Source: Rhizobiales bacterium 63-22 (GTDB lineage Bacteria; Pseudomonadota; Alphaproteobacteria; Rhizobiales; Rhizobiaceae). Taken from it: 63,732 nt of DNA. Shown here piece after piece: positions 25,065 through 33,495 of the stretch. How positions within the stretch are numbered: position 1 is the first letter of the stretch; each line of letters begins with the position of its first letter. Both the position numbers and the translations under genes were made by a program. The DNA lies in contig MKVZ01000004.1 of the NCBI GenBank assembly GCA_001898995.1, positions 639,845-703,576 of the forward strand, given 5' to 3'. The notes beneath the pieces were generated by a model, which worked only from the letters and a program-made list of their open reading frames with translations, was not told the DNA's origin and made no database searches.

Positions 25065-26320
25065 GCCGCATCCCTTTCGAGGACCGGACGCCCCGCCACG
25101 GCGCTTTCCACGCATTCCTCCAGCGAGCCGTAAAGCACGCCATAGCCGGTATTGCCCGGCGCATATTGGGCGAACTTGCCGGAATTGGTCATCAGCACGG
25201 CGTCAGCCTTTTCCGGCAGGATCGGCGTCACCACGACGCACGTATCGGCCACGATGACGACGCCTGCCTTCTCGAAAGCCTGCCTGCGGCCGTCCTTTTC
25301 CAGCACGGCCAGCGCGTGACGGCCGGTGCAGGCATAGAGCGGAACCGCGAGCCTGCGGCCGGCGACGGCGCGCTCCAGCCGGTCGAACTCGGCGACCGAG
25401 AGATGCGGACTGCCGATGGCCACCGCATCGATATGATCGACCGGGCCGACCGTGGAAAGACGCCTGCGCGTGTCGTCGATCATGCCTGTCGTGACGCGGA
25501 TGACACCGTCCGGCTTGCGATGGCCGAGGGCGGTTTCGAGGTCCGGCGCTTCCGGTGTCACGCCCGCCACATGGAACAGGCCGACCGCGCCGACCGAGGC
25601 CGCCGCGGCGCCGAAGGCTTTCAGCGCATCCTCGCCGGGATGCGCCGTCACGCCCCCGACGACGCCGATATCGGTACCGACGCTGCGGCCGAACAGGTTG
25701 CCGAGTATCGGCCACGCCACCTCGGAAGCGAAAAAGCCGGGGTCGAGCTCGGAAAGGTCGAGCACCACCGTGGCACGGCGGTTTTCCGTGCGGTGCAGGC
25801 CGTAATCCGGCGCACGGCCGGCGATGGCGCAGGCGATATCCATGAAATCGCCGTAGCGGTTGGTGCGCGCGCCCAGAACGGAATTGCAGAACACGACCGC
25901 GTTGGATTCGCCCCAGGCCACGTCCGTGCCCTTTTCCGGGCGATGGCCGGCCTGATATGGCGCGCAGGTCCATGTCGGCTCGCAGCCGAGCTTTATGTAG
26001 GCGCGCATCATGCGCCGCGCCATATCGGCTTCATGAGCCGGCAAACGATTGCCGGAACAGCCGGTCAGATCGACGGAGCCGACATTGAGCGTTGCCCGCA
26101 CAGCCACTTTCGCGCCACCCTCGACCAGCTTTTCCGCGAACAGCGTGCCGCTGTCGCCATGATAGAGCGCGCCGTCGATATGGGACGAGCGCACGGGGAT
26201 CAATCGCGGCGCGCCCATCAACCGCGCCGTGTCGGCGACGATGCGCATGGCCATCGCCGCCCCTTCGCCCCGCTCGCCGGCGGCGACGGCCCGCTCTTCG
26301 CCGGTCAGTGTCAACGCCAT
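25061..26320 (-). CDS. Aconitase X large catalytic subunit, DUF521
   Basis: A 419-residue iron-sulfur dehydratase of the aconitase X family. Candidate cluster cysteines are in 'WTCAPYQAGHRPEKG', 'VVFCNSVLGARTNRYGDF' and 'VIVADTCVVVTP'. 'VRSSHIDGALYHGDSGTLFA' near the N-terminus is strongly family-like. With the small subunit it should form a split (type II) enzyme, probably cis-3-hydroxy-L-proline dehydratase giving a pyrroline carboxylate. It lies two bases after moeB in the same direction, so the three genes look like one operon. Substrate assignment is from family knowledge only. Confidence 0.9.
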   Translation of the reverse strand: MALTLTGEERAVAAGERGEGAAMAMRIVADTARLMGAPRLIPVRSSHIDGALYHGDSGTLFAEKLVEGGAKVAVRATLNVGSVDLTGCSGNRLPAHEADMARRMMRAYIKLGCEPTWTCAPYQAGHRPEKGTDVAWGESNAVVFCNSVLGARTNRYGDFMDIACAIAGRAPDYGLHRTENRRATVVLDLSELDPGFFASEVAWPILGNLFGRSVGTDIGVVGGVTAHPGEDALKAFGAAAASVGAVGLFHVAGVTPEAPDLETALGHRKPDGVIRVTTGMIDDTRRRLSTVGPVDHIDAVAIGSPHLSVAEFDRLERAVAGRRLAVPLYACTGRHALAVLEKDGRRQAFEKAGVVIVADTCVVVTPILPEKADAVLMTNSGKFAQYAPGNTGYGVLYGSLEECVESAVAGRPVLERDAA

Positions 26321-26322
26321 GG

Positions 26323-27090
26323 TCAGGCCTTCTTTCTTCGCGCCTTGTAGCGGATCGTCTCGAACCGCACAGCCAGCGCATTATAAAGCAGTAGGCGCCC
26401 CACCAGCGGCTCGCCGATGCCGGTGACAAGCTTGATCACTTCCATCGCCTCAAGGCTGCCGATCACGCCCGGCAGGACGCCCAGCACACCCGCCTCGGCG
26501 CAGGTCGGCACCGAACCCTCCGGCGGCGGTTCGGGGAAGAGATCGCGATAGCCGGGATTGGGCACGCCGTCAGGGTTGGTTTCATAAGGCTTCAGCACCG
26601 TCACCGTGCCGTCGAAGCGGCCGATGGCCGCCGTCACCAGCGGGCGGCGCGCGGCTTCGGCGGCATCCGCCAGCACATAGCGCGTGGTGAAATTGTCGGA
26701 ACCGTCCACCACCATGTCATAGGCCGCGATCAGCGCTTCGGCGTTGTCCGCATTGAGCCGGATGGGATGGGTTTCGACTTTCACATGCGGGTTGATGCGG
26801 GCGATGGATGCGGCCGCACTTTCCACCTTGGGCAAGTCGACGCTTTGCGTGTCATGGATCACCTGCCGCTGGAGATTGGACAGCGACACGGTGTCGTCGT
26901 CGACGATGCCGAGTGTTCCAATACCTGCCGCCGCCAGATATTGCAGCACCGGCGCGCCGAGGCCGCCCGCGCCCACCACCAGCACACGCGCCGCCTTCAG
27001 CTTCTGCTGGCCGGGGCCGCCGATTTCCGGCAGCACGATATGGCGCGCATAGCGTTCGAGTTCTTCCGGGGAAAAGGGTTTCGCGTTCAT
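26323..27090 (-). CDS. moeB: MoeB/ThiF/HesA-family adenylyltransferase
   Basis: E1-like enzyme of 255 residues that adenylates the C-terminus of a ubiquitin-like sulfur carrier such as MoaD or ThiS. The nucleotide motif is 'VLVVGAGGLGAPVLQYLAAA'. 'LSNLQRQVIHDTQSVDLPK' and 'YDMVVDGSDNFTTRYVLADA' follow, as does the crossover-loop Cys in 'VPTCAEAGVLG'. The four zinc cysteines of E. coli MoeB are absent: the first pair position reads 'NPGYRDLF' and the C-terminus ends in a basic 'YKARRKKA'. It may therefore be ThiF- or HesA-like in function. It heads a three-gene unit with aconitase X. Confidence 0.85.
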   Translation of the reverse strand: MNAKPFSPEELERYARHIVLPEIGGPGQQKLKAARVLVVGAGGLGAPVLQYLAAAGIGTLGIVDDDTVSLSNLQRQVIHDTQSVDLPKVESAAASIARINPHVKVETHPIRLNADNAEALIAAYDMVVDGSDNFTTRYVLADAAEAARRPLVTAAIGRFDGTVTVLKPYETNPDGVPNPGYRDLFPEPPPEGSVPTCAEAGVLGVLPGVIGSLEAMEVIKLVTGIGEPLVGRLLLYNALAVRFETIRYKARRKKA

Positions 27091-27154
27091 GCCGGGAACA
27101 TAAGCTTAGCGGGCCACGCTGTCAGCGGTCATTTCGCCTCACAGACACATCTGC

Positions 27155-28333
27155 TCACTCGCGTGTCAGTTTACCGCCCGATACATTGAAGAACTGTGCG
27201 TCGCCCGCAAGCGCCTCGAACAGCGCCCGGTCGGTGCCGGTCATGAAGGTTTGCCCGCCGAGATCATCGAGAATACCGAACAACGCTGCCCGGCGGCCTG
27301 TGTCGAGATGGGCGGCGATTTCATCGAGCAGGAGGATGGGAGCCATGCCGGAAAGCTCGCCCGTCAGCCGCGCATGAGCGAGAACGAGGCCGATCAGCAG
27401 CGCCTTCTGCTCGCCGGTCGAGCAAAGCGCGGCAGGCATGGCCTTGGGCCGATGCTGAATCAGGAGGTCGGTGCGGTGCGGACCGTCGAGCGTGCGGCCC
27501 GCCGCGCGGTCGCGCGCGCGGCCGTCGCGCAGATTGCGGCGGAAATCCTCTTCCAGATCGAGCGCCGCCTCGACACCGATGCGCTGTTCCAGCGCGCCTT
27601 CCAGAAAACAGTCCGCCTTGGGAAAAGGACCATGGGCCGGGAGCCGCTCGATCATGGCCGCGATCAACCGCAGGGCTTCGGCGCGGGCGGCGGCGATGGC
27701 CGTGCCCAGTTCCGCCATCTGGCTCTCGATGGCGTCGAGCCATTGCGCGTCGCTGCTGCCGTCGCTCAGAAGCCGGTTGCGGCTGCGCATCGCCTTTTCG
27801 TAATCAAGCACACGCTTGCCGTGGGCCGTGTCGATGGCCAGCACCATGCGATCGAGAAAGCGCCGCCGCTCCGACGCGCCACCGGTGAAAAGCCCGTCCA
27901 TGGCCGGCACGGTCCACAATATGCGGGCATAGTCGAGCAATTCGTCGCCGGAAGCGGCCACACCGTTGATGCGCACCTTGCGGCCGCCTTCGCCCGCGCC
28001 GGCCGTGCCGGTGCCGATCTCCGCCTCGCCATAGATCATGCAGTCGAGCGTGGCATGGATGGCGAACCCGTCCTGCCCGCTTGTGGGGCCGCTTTCAGGG
28101 CTGCCCGTGAGCGCCACGTCGTCATAGGCCGCGCGGCGCAGGCCCCGCCCCGGCGAAAGAAAGGATACCGCCTCGATGAGATTGGTCTTGCCCGCGCCGT
28201 TCTCGCCCGTCAGCACCACATGGCCGGGGCCGAGCGGCAGCGACAATTCCGCATAATTGCGAAAGCGGGAAAGCTTGAGCCGCCGGACCGACACACGTTC
28301 CGGGCGGCTCGCCGCATTGTCGCCTGTGCGCAC
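27155..28333 (-). CDS. recF: DNA replication and repair protein RecF
   Basis: SMC-like ATPase of 392 residues that recognises gapped DNA and helps RecR/RecO load RecA. It has 'SRFRNYAELSLPLGPGHVVL' and then Walker A 'TGENGAGKTNLIEAVSFLSP', the signature region 'LLIGLVLAHARLT', and Walker B/D-loop 'PILLLDEIAAHLD'. It follows dnaN by 11 bases on the same strand, completing dnaA-dnaN-recF. Slightly longer than E. coli RecF (357 aa), as in other alphaproteobacteria. Confidence 0.96.
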   Translation of the reverse strand: MRTGDNAASRPERVSVRRLKLSRFRNYAELSLPLGPGHVVLTGENGAGKTNLIEAVSFLSPGRGLRRAAYDDVALTGSPESGPTSGQDGFAIHATLDCMIYGEAEIGTGTAGAGEGGRKVRINGVAASGDELLDYARILWTVPAMDGLFTGGASERRRFLDRMVLAIDTAHGKRVLDYEKAMRSRNRLLSDGSSDAQWLDAIESQMAELGTAIAAARAEALRLIAAMIERLPAHGPFPKADCFLEGALEQRIGVEAALDLEEDFRRNLRDGRARDRAAGRTLDGPHRTDLLIQHRPKAMPAALCSTGEQKALLIGLVLAHARLTGELSGMAPILLLDEIAAHLDTGRRAALFGILDDLGGQTFMTGTDRALFEALAGDAQFFNVSGGKLTRE

Positions 28334-28344
28334 GGTCTATGACT

Positions 28345-29463
28345 TCAAACGCGCATCGGCATCAGGACATAAAGCACATCCGCGTCGCCCGTGTCGCGCA
28401 CCAGCGTCGGAGAGCCGGCATCGGCCAGCATGAACACGGCGTCCGAGCCCGAAAGCTGCCCGGTAATGTCGAGCAGATAGCGGGAATTAAAGCCGATCTC
28501 CAGCGGATCGGCGTCATATTCGGCGGCGATCTCGTCCGTCGCGCTGCCCGAATCCGGATTGTTGACGGTGAGCGTCAGTTGCCCGTCGGCGATGGAAAGT
28601 TTTACGGCGCGGCCGCGCTCGCTCGAAATGGTGGAGACGCGGTCCACGGCGGCGGCGAAATCCTGCCGGCCGATGGTGAGCTTCTTGTCGTTGCCGGATG
28701 GAATGACGCGCTGGTAATCCGGGAAGGTACCGTCGATCAGCTTGGAGGTCAGCACCACGGAGCCGACCGTGAAGCGGATCTTGGCGTCGGAAAGCTCCAC
28801 CGTCACGCTCACGCCCGGTTCATCGACCAGCTTCTGCAATTCGGCAACCGTCTTGCGCGGCACGATGACGCCAGGCATGCCTTCCGTACCGGCGGGAGCT
28901 TCGAGTTCGGCGCGGGCGAGGCGATGCCCGTCGGTGGCGACCGCACGCAGCCTGAGCGCTCCGTCGCTTTCGATGGCGTGCAGGAAAATGCCGTTCAGGT
29001 AATAGCGCGTCTCTTCCGTCGATATGGCGAACTGCGTGCGGTCGATGAGCCGCTTTAGCGCCTCCGAATCGATGCGGAAGGAATGGGTGAAGGCCCCTGC
29101 CGTCAGTTCCGGGAAATCCGATTGCGGCAGGCATTGCAGACGGAAGGACGACTTGCCGGAAATCACCGACAGCGAGCCGCCGTCCGGATTGGTGGACAGC
29201 ATCACCTCCGCCCCGTCGGGCAGCTTGCGCACGATGTCGTAGAGGAGATGCGCGGGGACCGTGGTGGCACCGGCCTGCTCGACCATGGCGGCGGTCGCCT
29301 CGTTGACTTCGAGGTCGAGGTCGGTGGCTTTCAGTGCGAGGCTCGCGCCGTCGGCCTGCAACAGCACGTTCGACAGGATCGGGATCGTGTTGCGGCGTTC
29401 CACGACGCGGTGGACGTGGTTGAGGGATTTCAGAAGGTTGGATCGCTCAAGGGTGACACGCAT
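28345..29463 (-). CDS. dnaN: DNA polymerase III beta subunit (sliding clamp)
   Basis: Ring-shaped processivity clamp of 372 residues that encircles DNA and tethers polymerase III. It starts MRVTLERSNLLKSLNHVHRV, followed by 'VVERRNTIPILSNVLLQA', and ends with the conserved 'DADVLYVLMPMRV'. The frame stays open 16 codons upstream, but ATG 29463 gives the canonical N-terminus. It has three topologically equal domains, with 'RTQFAISTEETRYYLNGIFL' at the start of domain 2. It lies between dnaA and recF on one strand. Confidence 0.97.
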   Translation of the reverse strand: MRVTLERSNLLKSLNHVHRVVERRNTIPILSNVLLQADGASLALKATDLDLEVNEATAAMVEQAGATTVPAHLLYDIVRKLPDGAEVMLSTNPDGGSLSVISGKSSFRLQCLPQSDFPELTAGAFTHSFRIDSEALKRLIDRTQFAISTEETRYYLNGIFLHAIESDGALRLRAVATDGHRLARAELEAPAGTEGMPGVIVPRKTVAELQKLVDEPGVSVTVELSDAKIRFTVGSVVLTSKLIDGTFPDYQRVIPSGNDKKLTIGRQDFAAAVDRVSTISSERGRAVKLSIADGQLTLTVNNPDSGSATDEIAAEYDADPLEIGFNSRYLLDITGQLSGSDAVFMLADAGSPTLVRDTGDADVLYVLMPMRV

Positions 29464-29573
29464 GTTGAAACGCACTCGCTGGCTGGAACGGGCGGCGAAG
29501 CAATGGTCCATCGCCCGTCAACTGGGGGCCGTAAGGCTTTTTTCGGGCTGATAAAGTGGCAGAATTTGCAACC

Positions 29574-29620
29574 CAAAAGCAAGCCCGCACCACATCGCAA
29601 AACGACACGATACGGGCTTT
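29574..29620 (-). terminator. Possible weak terminator downstream of dnaA
   Basis: AAGCCCG (29581-29587) pairs with CGGGCTT (29613-29619) across a 25-base loop. On the minus strand a loosely T-rich tract (GCTTTTGGG) follows. The long loop and broken T tract make it weak, and read-through into dnaN is possible. Confidence 0.4.
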
Positions 29621-29638
29621 TTATGCGATATCCACCGA

Positions 29639-31198
29639 TCAGGCGGCCTGATCGTTGATCAGGCGCTTCAAAAGCTCCAGTTCCTGCGCCAGCTTGGTGT
29701 CGGCCCCCACCAGATCCTCGATCTTGCGCACGGCATGCAGCACGGTGGTGTGGTCGCGTCCGCCGAAGCGGCGGCCGATTTCCGGCAGGGAGCGCGGGGT
29801 CATCATCTTGGCGAGATACATCGCCACCTGGCGCGGTTTCACGATGGTGCGCGTGCGGCGGTTGGACAGAAGGTCCTGCTTGGAGACGTTGTAATGGCGC
29901 GCCACGATGCGCTGGATTTCCTCGATGCGGATGCGCTTCGGCTCGCCTGCACGGGTGAGATGCCCCAGAAGCTCGTCCACGCGGTCGATGGAAATGTTCG
30001 GCTCGAAGGACTGGCGGAACAGAAGCTGGTTGAAGGCCCCTTCCAGTTCACGGCCGGAGCCGGTCACGGTACGGGCGACATGCATGAGAATCTCCTCGCT
30101 GATGTCGAGGCTCCCATCCTCCACTCTTGCCGCGGCCAGACGGCGGCGCAGCATTTCGAGCCGCATGTCGAAATCGGGCGCGGCCACTTCCAGCGCCACG
30201 CCGCCCTGAAGGCGCGAGCGCACGCGGACGTCGAGCGATTCCAGTTCCGACGGCGCGCGGTCGGCGGCCACCACCACCTGCTTGGCGCTGTCGAGCAGCG
30301 TGTTGAGGAGATGGCAGAACTCGTGCTGGATCGACTTGCCTTGCAGGAACTGCATGTCGTCGATGACCAGAAGGTCGATGTCGCGAAGCTGCTCCTTGAA
30401 GGAGAGCGCGTTGTTGTCGCGGATGGCGGTGGCGAAGCGCCACATGAAATATTCCGCCGTGAGGTAGACGACGCGGGCCTTTTCCTGCCGCTGCAAGGCG
30501 GCGGCGGCGATAGCCTGAAGCAGATGCGTCTTGCCGAGGCCGACGGACGCATGGATGAACAGCGGGTTGAAGCGCACGGCGCTGGAGCCGGCTTCGGCGA
30601 TGGTACGGGCGGCTGCAAGCGCCACGCGGTTCGACGCGCCGTCCACGAAAGTGTCGAACGTATAGCGCGGATCGAGCGGGGAACCGAGCACCGCGCCGGC
30701 GGCGGCCGATTCGGCCACCACGGCGGAGCCGCGCTTTTCGGCGGTCACATGGGCGGAAGGGAACATCACCCGTTCGCGCGGGGCGGCGGGCTTAGTCTCG
30801 GCACTCTCGCCGGCCTCGGCGGGCGCGGCAGCGCTGCGCACCACGCGGCTGACACCGCGCACCACTATTTCCACCTTGAGAATCTGCTTGTTTTCCTCCT
30901 GCCAGAGTTCGGTCAGGAGATCGGAATAATGATTGTTGATCCAGGAGCGCAGGAAAGCCGTCGGTACCGACAGGCGCACGATGCTGCGCGAAATATCGTC
31001 GAGTTTCAGCCGGCCGAACCAGCTCGAATAGATTTCGCCGCCGACACGCGCTTTCAGCTTTGCCGTCAGCCGCTCAAAAGCTTCCTCGCCAGCACATGTC
31101 AGGCTCTTTTCGTCTCCGGCAGGAACAGATCCATGGATACGGTCCGTATGCGCATCATCACCCATCGTCGCCGTCGCCTTGCCAATCATCATTGCCAT
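29639..31198 (-). CDS. dnaA: Chromosomal replication initiator protein DnaA
   Basis: AAA+ initiator that opens the origin. Domain I starts near '[20 protein letters not shown]'. The AAA+ core has Walker A 'VGLGKTHLL', Walker B '[13 protein letters not shown]' and 'RDIDLLV'. Domain IV has '[20 protein letters not shown]' and the signature '[16 protein letters not shown]' that binds DnaA boxes. The start is uncertain: ATG 31198 gives 519 residues, ATG 31165 gives 508 and ATG 31273 gives 544. None has a strong Shine-Dalgarno sequence. The long upstream gap carries DnaA boxes and GANTC sites, pointing to autoregulation and methylation-linked control. Confidence 0.95.
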   Translation of the reverse strand: MAMMIGKATATMGDDAHTDRIHGSVPAGDEKSLTCAGEEAFERLTAKLKARVGGEIYSSWFGRLKLDDISRSIVRLSVPTAFLRSWINNHYSDLLTELWQEENKQILKVEIVVRGVSRVVRSAAAPAEAGESAETKPAAPRERVMFPSAHVTAEKRGSAVVAESAAAGAVLGSPLDPRYTFDTFVDGASNRVALAAARTIAEAGSSAVRFNPLFIHASVGLGKTHLLQAIAAAALQRQEKARVVYLTAEYFMWRFATAIRDNNALSFKEQLRDIDLLVIDDMQFLQGKSIQHEFCHLLNTLLDSAKQVVVAADRAPSELESLDVRVRSRLQGGVALEVAAPDFDMRLEMLRRRLAAARVEDGSLDISEEILMHVARTVTGSGRELEGAFNQLLFRQSFEPNISIDRVDELLGHLTRAGEPKRIRIEEIQRIVARHYNVSKQDLLSNRRTRTIVKPRQVAMYLAKMMTPRSLPEIGRRFGGRDHTTVLHAVRKIEDLVGADTKLAQELELLKRLINDQAA

Positions 31199-31393
31199 CG
31201 TCTCGCCTGTCTTGTCATTCTCGCATGCGCCATTGTTGGCGCTTGTCGTTATTCCCGCCCGGCGGGTACTCATTTACTCGATTACCGAATGAAGCACCGG
31301 ATCGCTCTTCGCTGCGGCACATATCCAGCCCGGCCCGGTCCGAAACAACCGGACCCGTTCCGTTTCCGATCCACGCGGGGGATCGGTACACCT

Positions 31394-31456
31394 CTACTCC
31401 TTTTCAACCGCTACTTTTCAGTCAGGAACTATTTTTCAATCACATACTATTTTCAA
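31394..31456. repeat. Four degenerate 17-bp repeats in the dnaA leader
   Basis: Units of the form CTA(C/T)-TTTTCA begin at about 31394, 31411, 31428 and 31446, at spacings of 17, 17 and 18 bases. On the dnaA strand they read TGAAAA-n-(A/G)TAG. They lie 200-260 bases upstream of the dnaA start. The regular spacing suggests a protein-binding array on the helix, but no known site is matched. Confidence 0.55.
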
Positions 31457-31757
31457 CCATGCGCCCGTCGCCGTCATCGCCGGCGAAACGCCTCAAAAGA
31501 CATTCCGGTCAACCCATGGCCGAACAATATACAGTTCAGCAACCAATCGAGGAGACAGGACCTTCGGACCAGAACCACGCAACCGCGGGTATGACTACCC
31601 ACGCCGGCATATAATGGCATTTCGTGCTGACCCTCCGGGCCGGCGGCCCGCCCCTCTCGATGGACTGACTTTAGCGAAGCGCGGCGGCAAAGGGCAAGCC
31701 TTGGATTGGCCCTTTTTTTGCGCCCAAGGCCTTGCATCTGTCACCGGATTGGCCATG

Positions 31758-31919
31758 GATTCGCACGCCAGCGAAATAACGCCTTTTGATTCAACGCGTT
31801 TTTCCGGAGTCGCTTTCGGTCGGTCCCGGTCTGTTCCGTACGAAAATAAATTCAAAAAAATCGCTTGACTCAAATGGCCCTCCGAGTCCCCCGGGAAGCC
31901 TGTGGATAAGTCTGGATAA
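31758..31919. promoter_or_regulatory. dnaA upstream control region: DnaA boxes and GANTC cluster
   Basis: A perfect DnaA box, TTATCCACA on the minus strand (31901-31909), is followed 10 bases on by a one-mismatch box, TTATCCAGA (31911-31919). Five GANTC sites, the CcrM methylation target in alphaproteobacteria, lie at 31758, 31788, 31807, 31867 and 31884. AT-rich stretches flank them (31843-31865 and 31930-31955). This is probably the dnaA control region; origin function is possible but unproven. The rest of the gap from 31199 to 32060 shows no gene. Confidence 0.7.
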
Positions 31920-32060
31920 TCTTTCACAAGCGATTGAAATTAAACAATAAAATTACACCGAAGTCGGGCCGGCCAATGCCGCGGGAAAATGCCTGTATCA
32001 GAAAATCCGCATAAAATCAGACGCTTCCTGCAAAACGCCTTTGCACCAAATTGAAACAAT

Positions 32061-32092
32061 AAAGAAAACCCGGCTAACAATGAGCCGGGTTT
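32061..32092 (-). terminator. Rho-independent terminator of rpsT
   Basis: Perfect 10-bp stem AAACCCGGCT / AGCCGGGTTT (32066-32075 with 32083-32092). On the minus strand it is followed by TTCTTT. It lies 27 bases after the rpsT stop. Confidence 0.92.
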
Positions 32093-32118
32093 CAAAATTT
32101 CGGGCAATAAAGGCAATA

Positions 32119-32385
32119 TCAGGCGTTGAGGGCCTTGACGCGCTTGGCGAGGCGGGAAACCTTGCGAGCGGCGGTGTTCTTGTGGATCACGCCCTTGGTG
32201 ACGGCACGCATCAGTTCCGGCTCGGCCGCCTTGAACGCCACTTCCGCGGCCTGCTTGTCGCCGGCGAGGAGAGCGTCCTCCAGCTTGCGCACGAAGGTGC
32301 GCACGCGCGAGCGGCGGGACTTGTTGATTTCGGTGCGCGCAGCGATCTTGCGCACTGCCTTCTTGGCCGAAGGAGTATTGGCCAT
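32119..32385 (-). CDS. rpsT: 30S ribosomal protein S20
   Basis: Primary 16S rRNA-binding protein of 88 residues and normal length. It starts [20 protein letters not shown] and continues '[20 protein letters not shown]', with '[20 protein letters not shown]' near the C-terminus. Highly basic and helical. Placement beside dnaA is typical of Rhizobiales. It ends at a strong terminator, so it is probably a single-gene transcript separate from dnaA. Confidence 0.97.
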   Translation of the reverse strand: MANTPSAKKAVRKIAARTEINKSRRSRVRTFVRKLEDALLAGDKQAAEVAFKAAEPELMRAVTKGVIHKNTAARKVSRLAKRVKALNA

Positions 32386-32550
32386 AAATGCCTCTCTTTT
32401 TTTCTGTCAGCTCGCCAGCGGACTGACACCGCAGGCACAAAACCATAAGGGCGGCCATGACGGGCCACCGATCCGTGGCCGGGCTTATAAATCAGCTTCC
32501 GCTCCGCGTCAACGTGGATTCTGGCCTGCGGCGGCGCCAAAATGCCCGGT

Positions 32551-32654
32551 TAGAGCGCGTTTCGATCCGATTCAATCAGATCGACGCTCTAACTTGTTTT
32601 ATTTCAAGCATAATCTTGTCGATCCTCGTTTCACTCCGATCGGATCATGCCCTA
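32551..32654. repeat. Mosaic intergenic repeat, second type (abuts the enoyl-CoA hydratase stop)
   Basis: 'tagagcgcgtttcgatccga' with its inverted partner 'gacgctcta' is followed by 'ctcgtttcactccgatcgga' and 'tcatgccctag'. It is a close relative of 13901-14001. The enoyl-CoA hydratase stop codon (32652-32654) is at its very edge. Confidence 0.85.
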
Positions 32655-33425
32655 GCGGTTTTTGAATGCGGGCGGCCGCTTCTCGATGAAGGCCGCCATG
32701 CCTTCCTTTTGGTCCTCGGTGGCAAAAAGCGAATGGAACTGCCGCCGCTCGAAGCGCAGCCCCTCCGACAGCGTGGTCTCATAGGCGCGGTTGACCGCCT
32801 CCTTGGTCATCAGCACGGCGGACCGCGAGAAGGAGGCGATGCGTCCCGCCGCCTTCAGCGCCTCGTCCATCAGCGCTTCCGGGGCGACGACGCGCGAGAC
32901 GAGACCGGCGCGCTCGGCTTCCGCCGCGTCCATCATGCGCCCGGTCAGGCACATGTCCATGGCCTTGGACTTGCCGACGAAGCGCGTCAGGCGCTGCGAG
33001 CCGCCCATGCCGGGCATGATGCCGAGCGTGATCTCCGGCTGGCCGAATTTGGCGTTGTCGGCGGCGATGATGAAATCGCACATCATGGCCAGTTCGCAGC
33101 CCCCGCCCAGCGCATAGCCCGCGACGGCGGCGACGATCGGCTTGCGCACGCGGTCCATGTTCTGCCAGCCCGCGAACATGTCCTGCAAATAGGCGTCGAC
33201 GAAGGCGACCGGCTGCATCTCCTTGATGTCGGCCCCTGCGGCGAAAGCCTTTTCCGAGCCGGTCAGCACCACGGCGCCGATGGCGTCGTCCGCGTCGAAG
33301 GCGGCAAGCGCGCCGGTCAGTTCCTCCAGAACGGTGCCGTTCAGGGCATTGAGCGCCTGCGGCCGGTTGAGACGGACCAGACCGACGCCGCCATGCACCT
33401 CGGTGACGATCGTTTCGTATGCCAT
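32652..33425 (-). CDS. Enoyl-CoA hydratase
   Basis: Crotonase-fold enzyme of 257 residues that hydrates trans-2-enoyl-CoA, usually in fatty-acid beta-oxidation. The oxyanion-hole segment is '[12 protein letters not shown]' and the catalytic Glu pair lies in '[20 protein letters not shown]' and '[20 protein letters not shown]'. Length and motifs match short-chain enoyl-CoA hydratase (EchA8/FadB1-like). It lies between rpsT and mutM, the usual Rhizobiales order. The stop codon coincides with the start of a palindromic repeat. Confidence 0.93.
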   Translation of the reverse strand: MAYETIVTEVHGGVGLVRLNRPQALNALNGTVLEELTGALAAFDADDAIGAVVLTGSEKAFAAGADIKEMQPVAFVDAYLQDMFAGWQNMDRVRKPIVAAVAGYALGGGCELAMMCDFIIAADNAKFGQPEITLGIMPGMGGSQRLTRFVGKSKAMDMCLTGRMMDAAEAERAGLVSRVVAPEALMDEALKAAGRIASFSRSAVLMTKEAVNRAYETTLSEGLRFERRQFHSLFATEDQKEGMAAFIEKRPPAFKNR

Positions 33426-33495
33426 GTAATTTCTCCATTTTATCTGCCGCGCAGGGTGGACCGGGCGGGCAGTTTTGACAAGACCGCCGTGGCCT

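Noticed and set aside
31614..31868. 84-codon plus-strand frame in the gap upstream of dnaA
   Set aside because: It overlaps the GANTC-rich region, has no ribosome-binding site or recognisable motif, and is more simply regulatory DNA.
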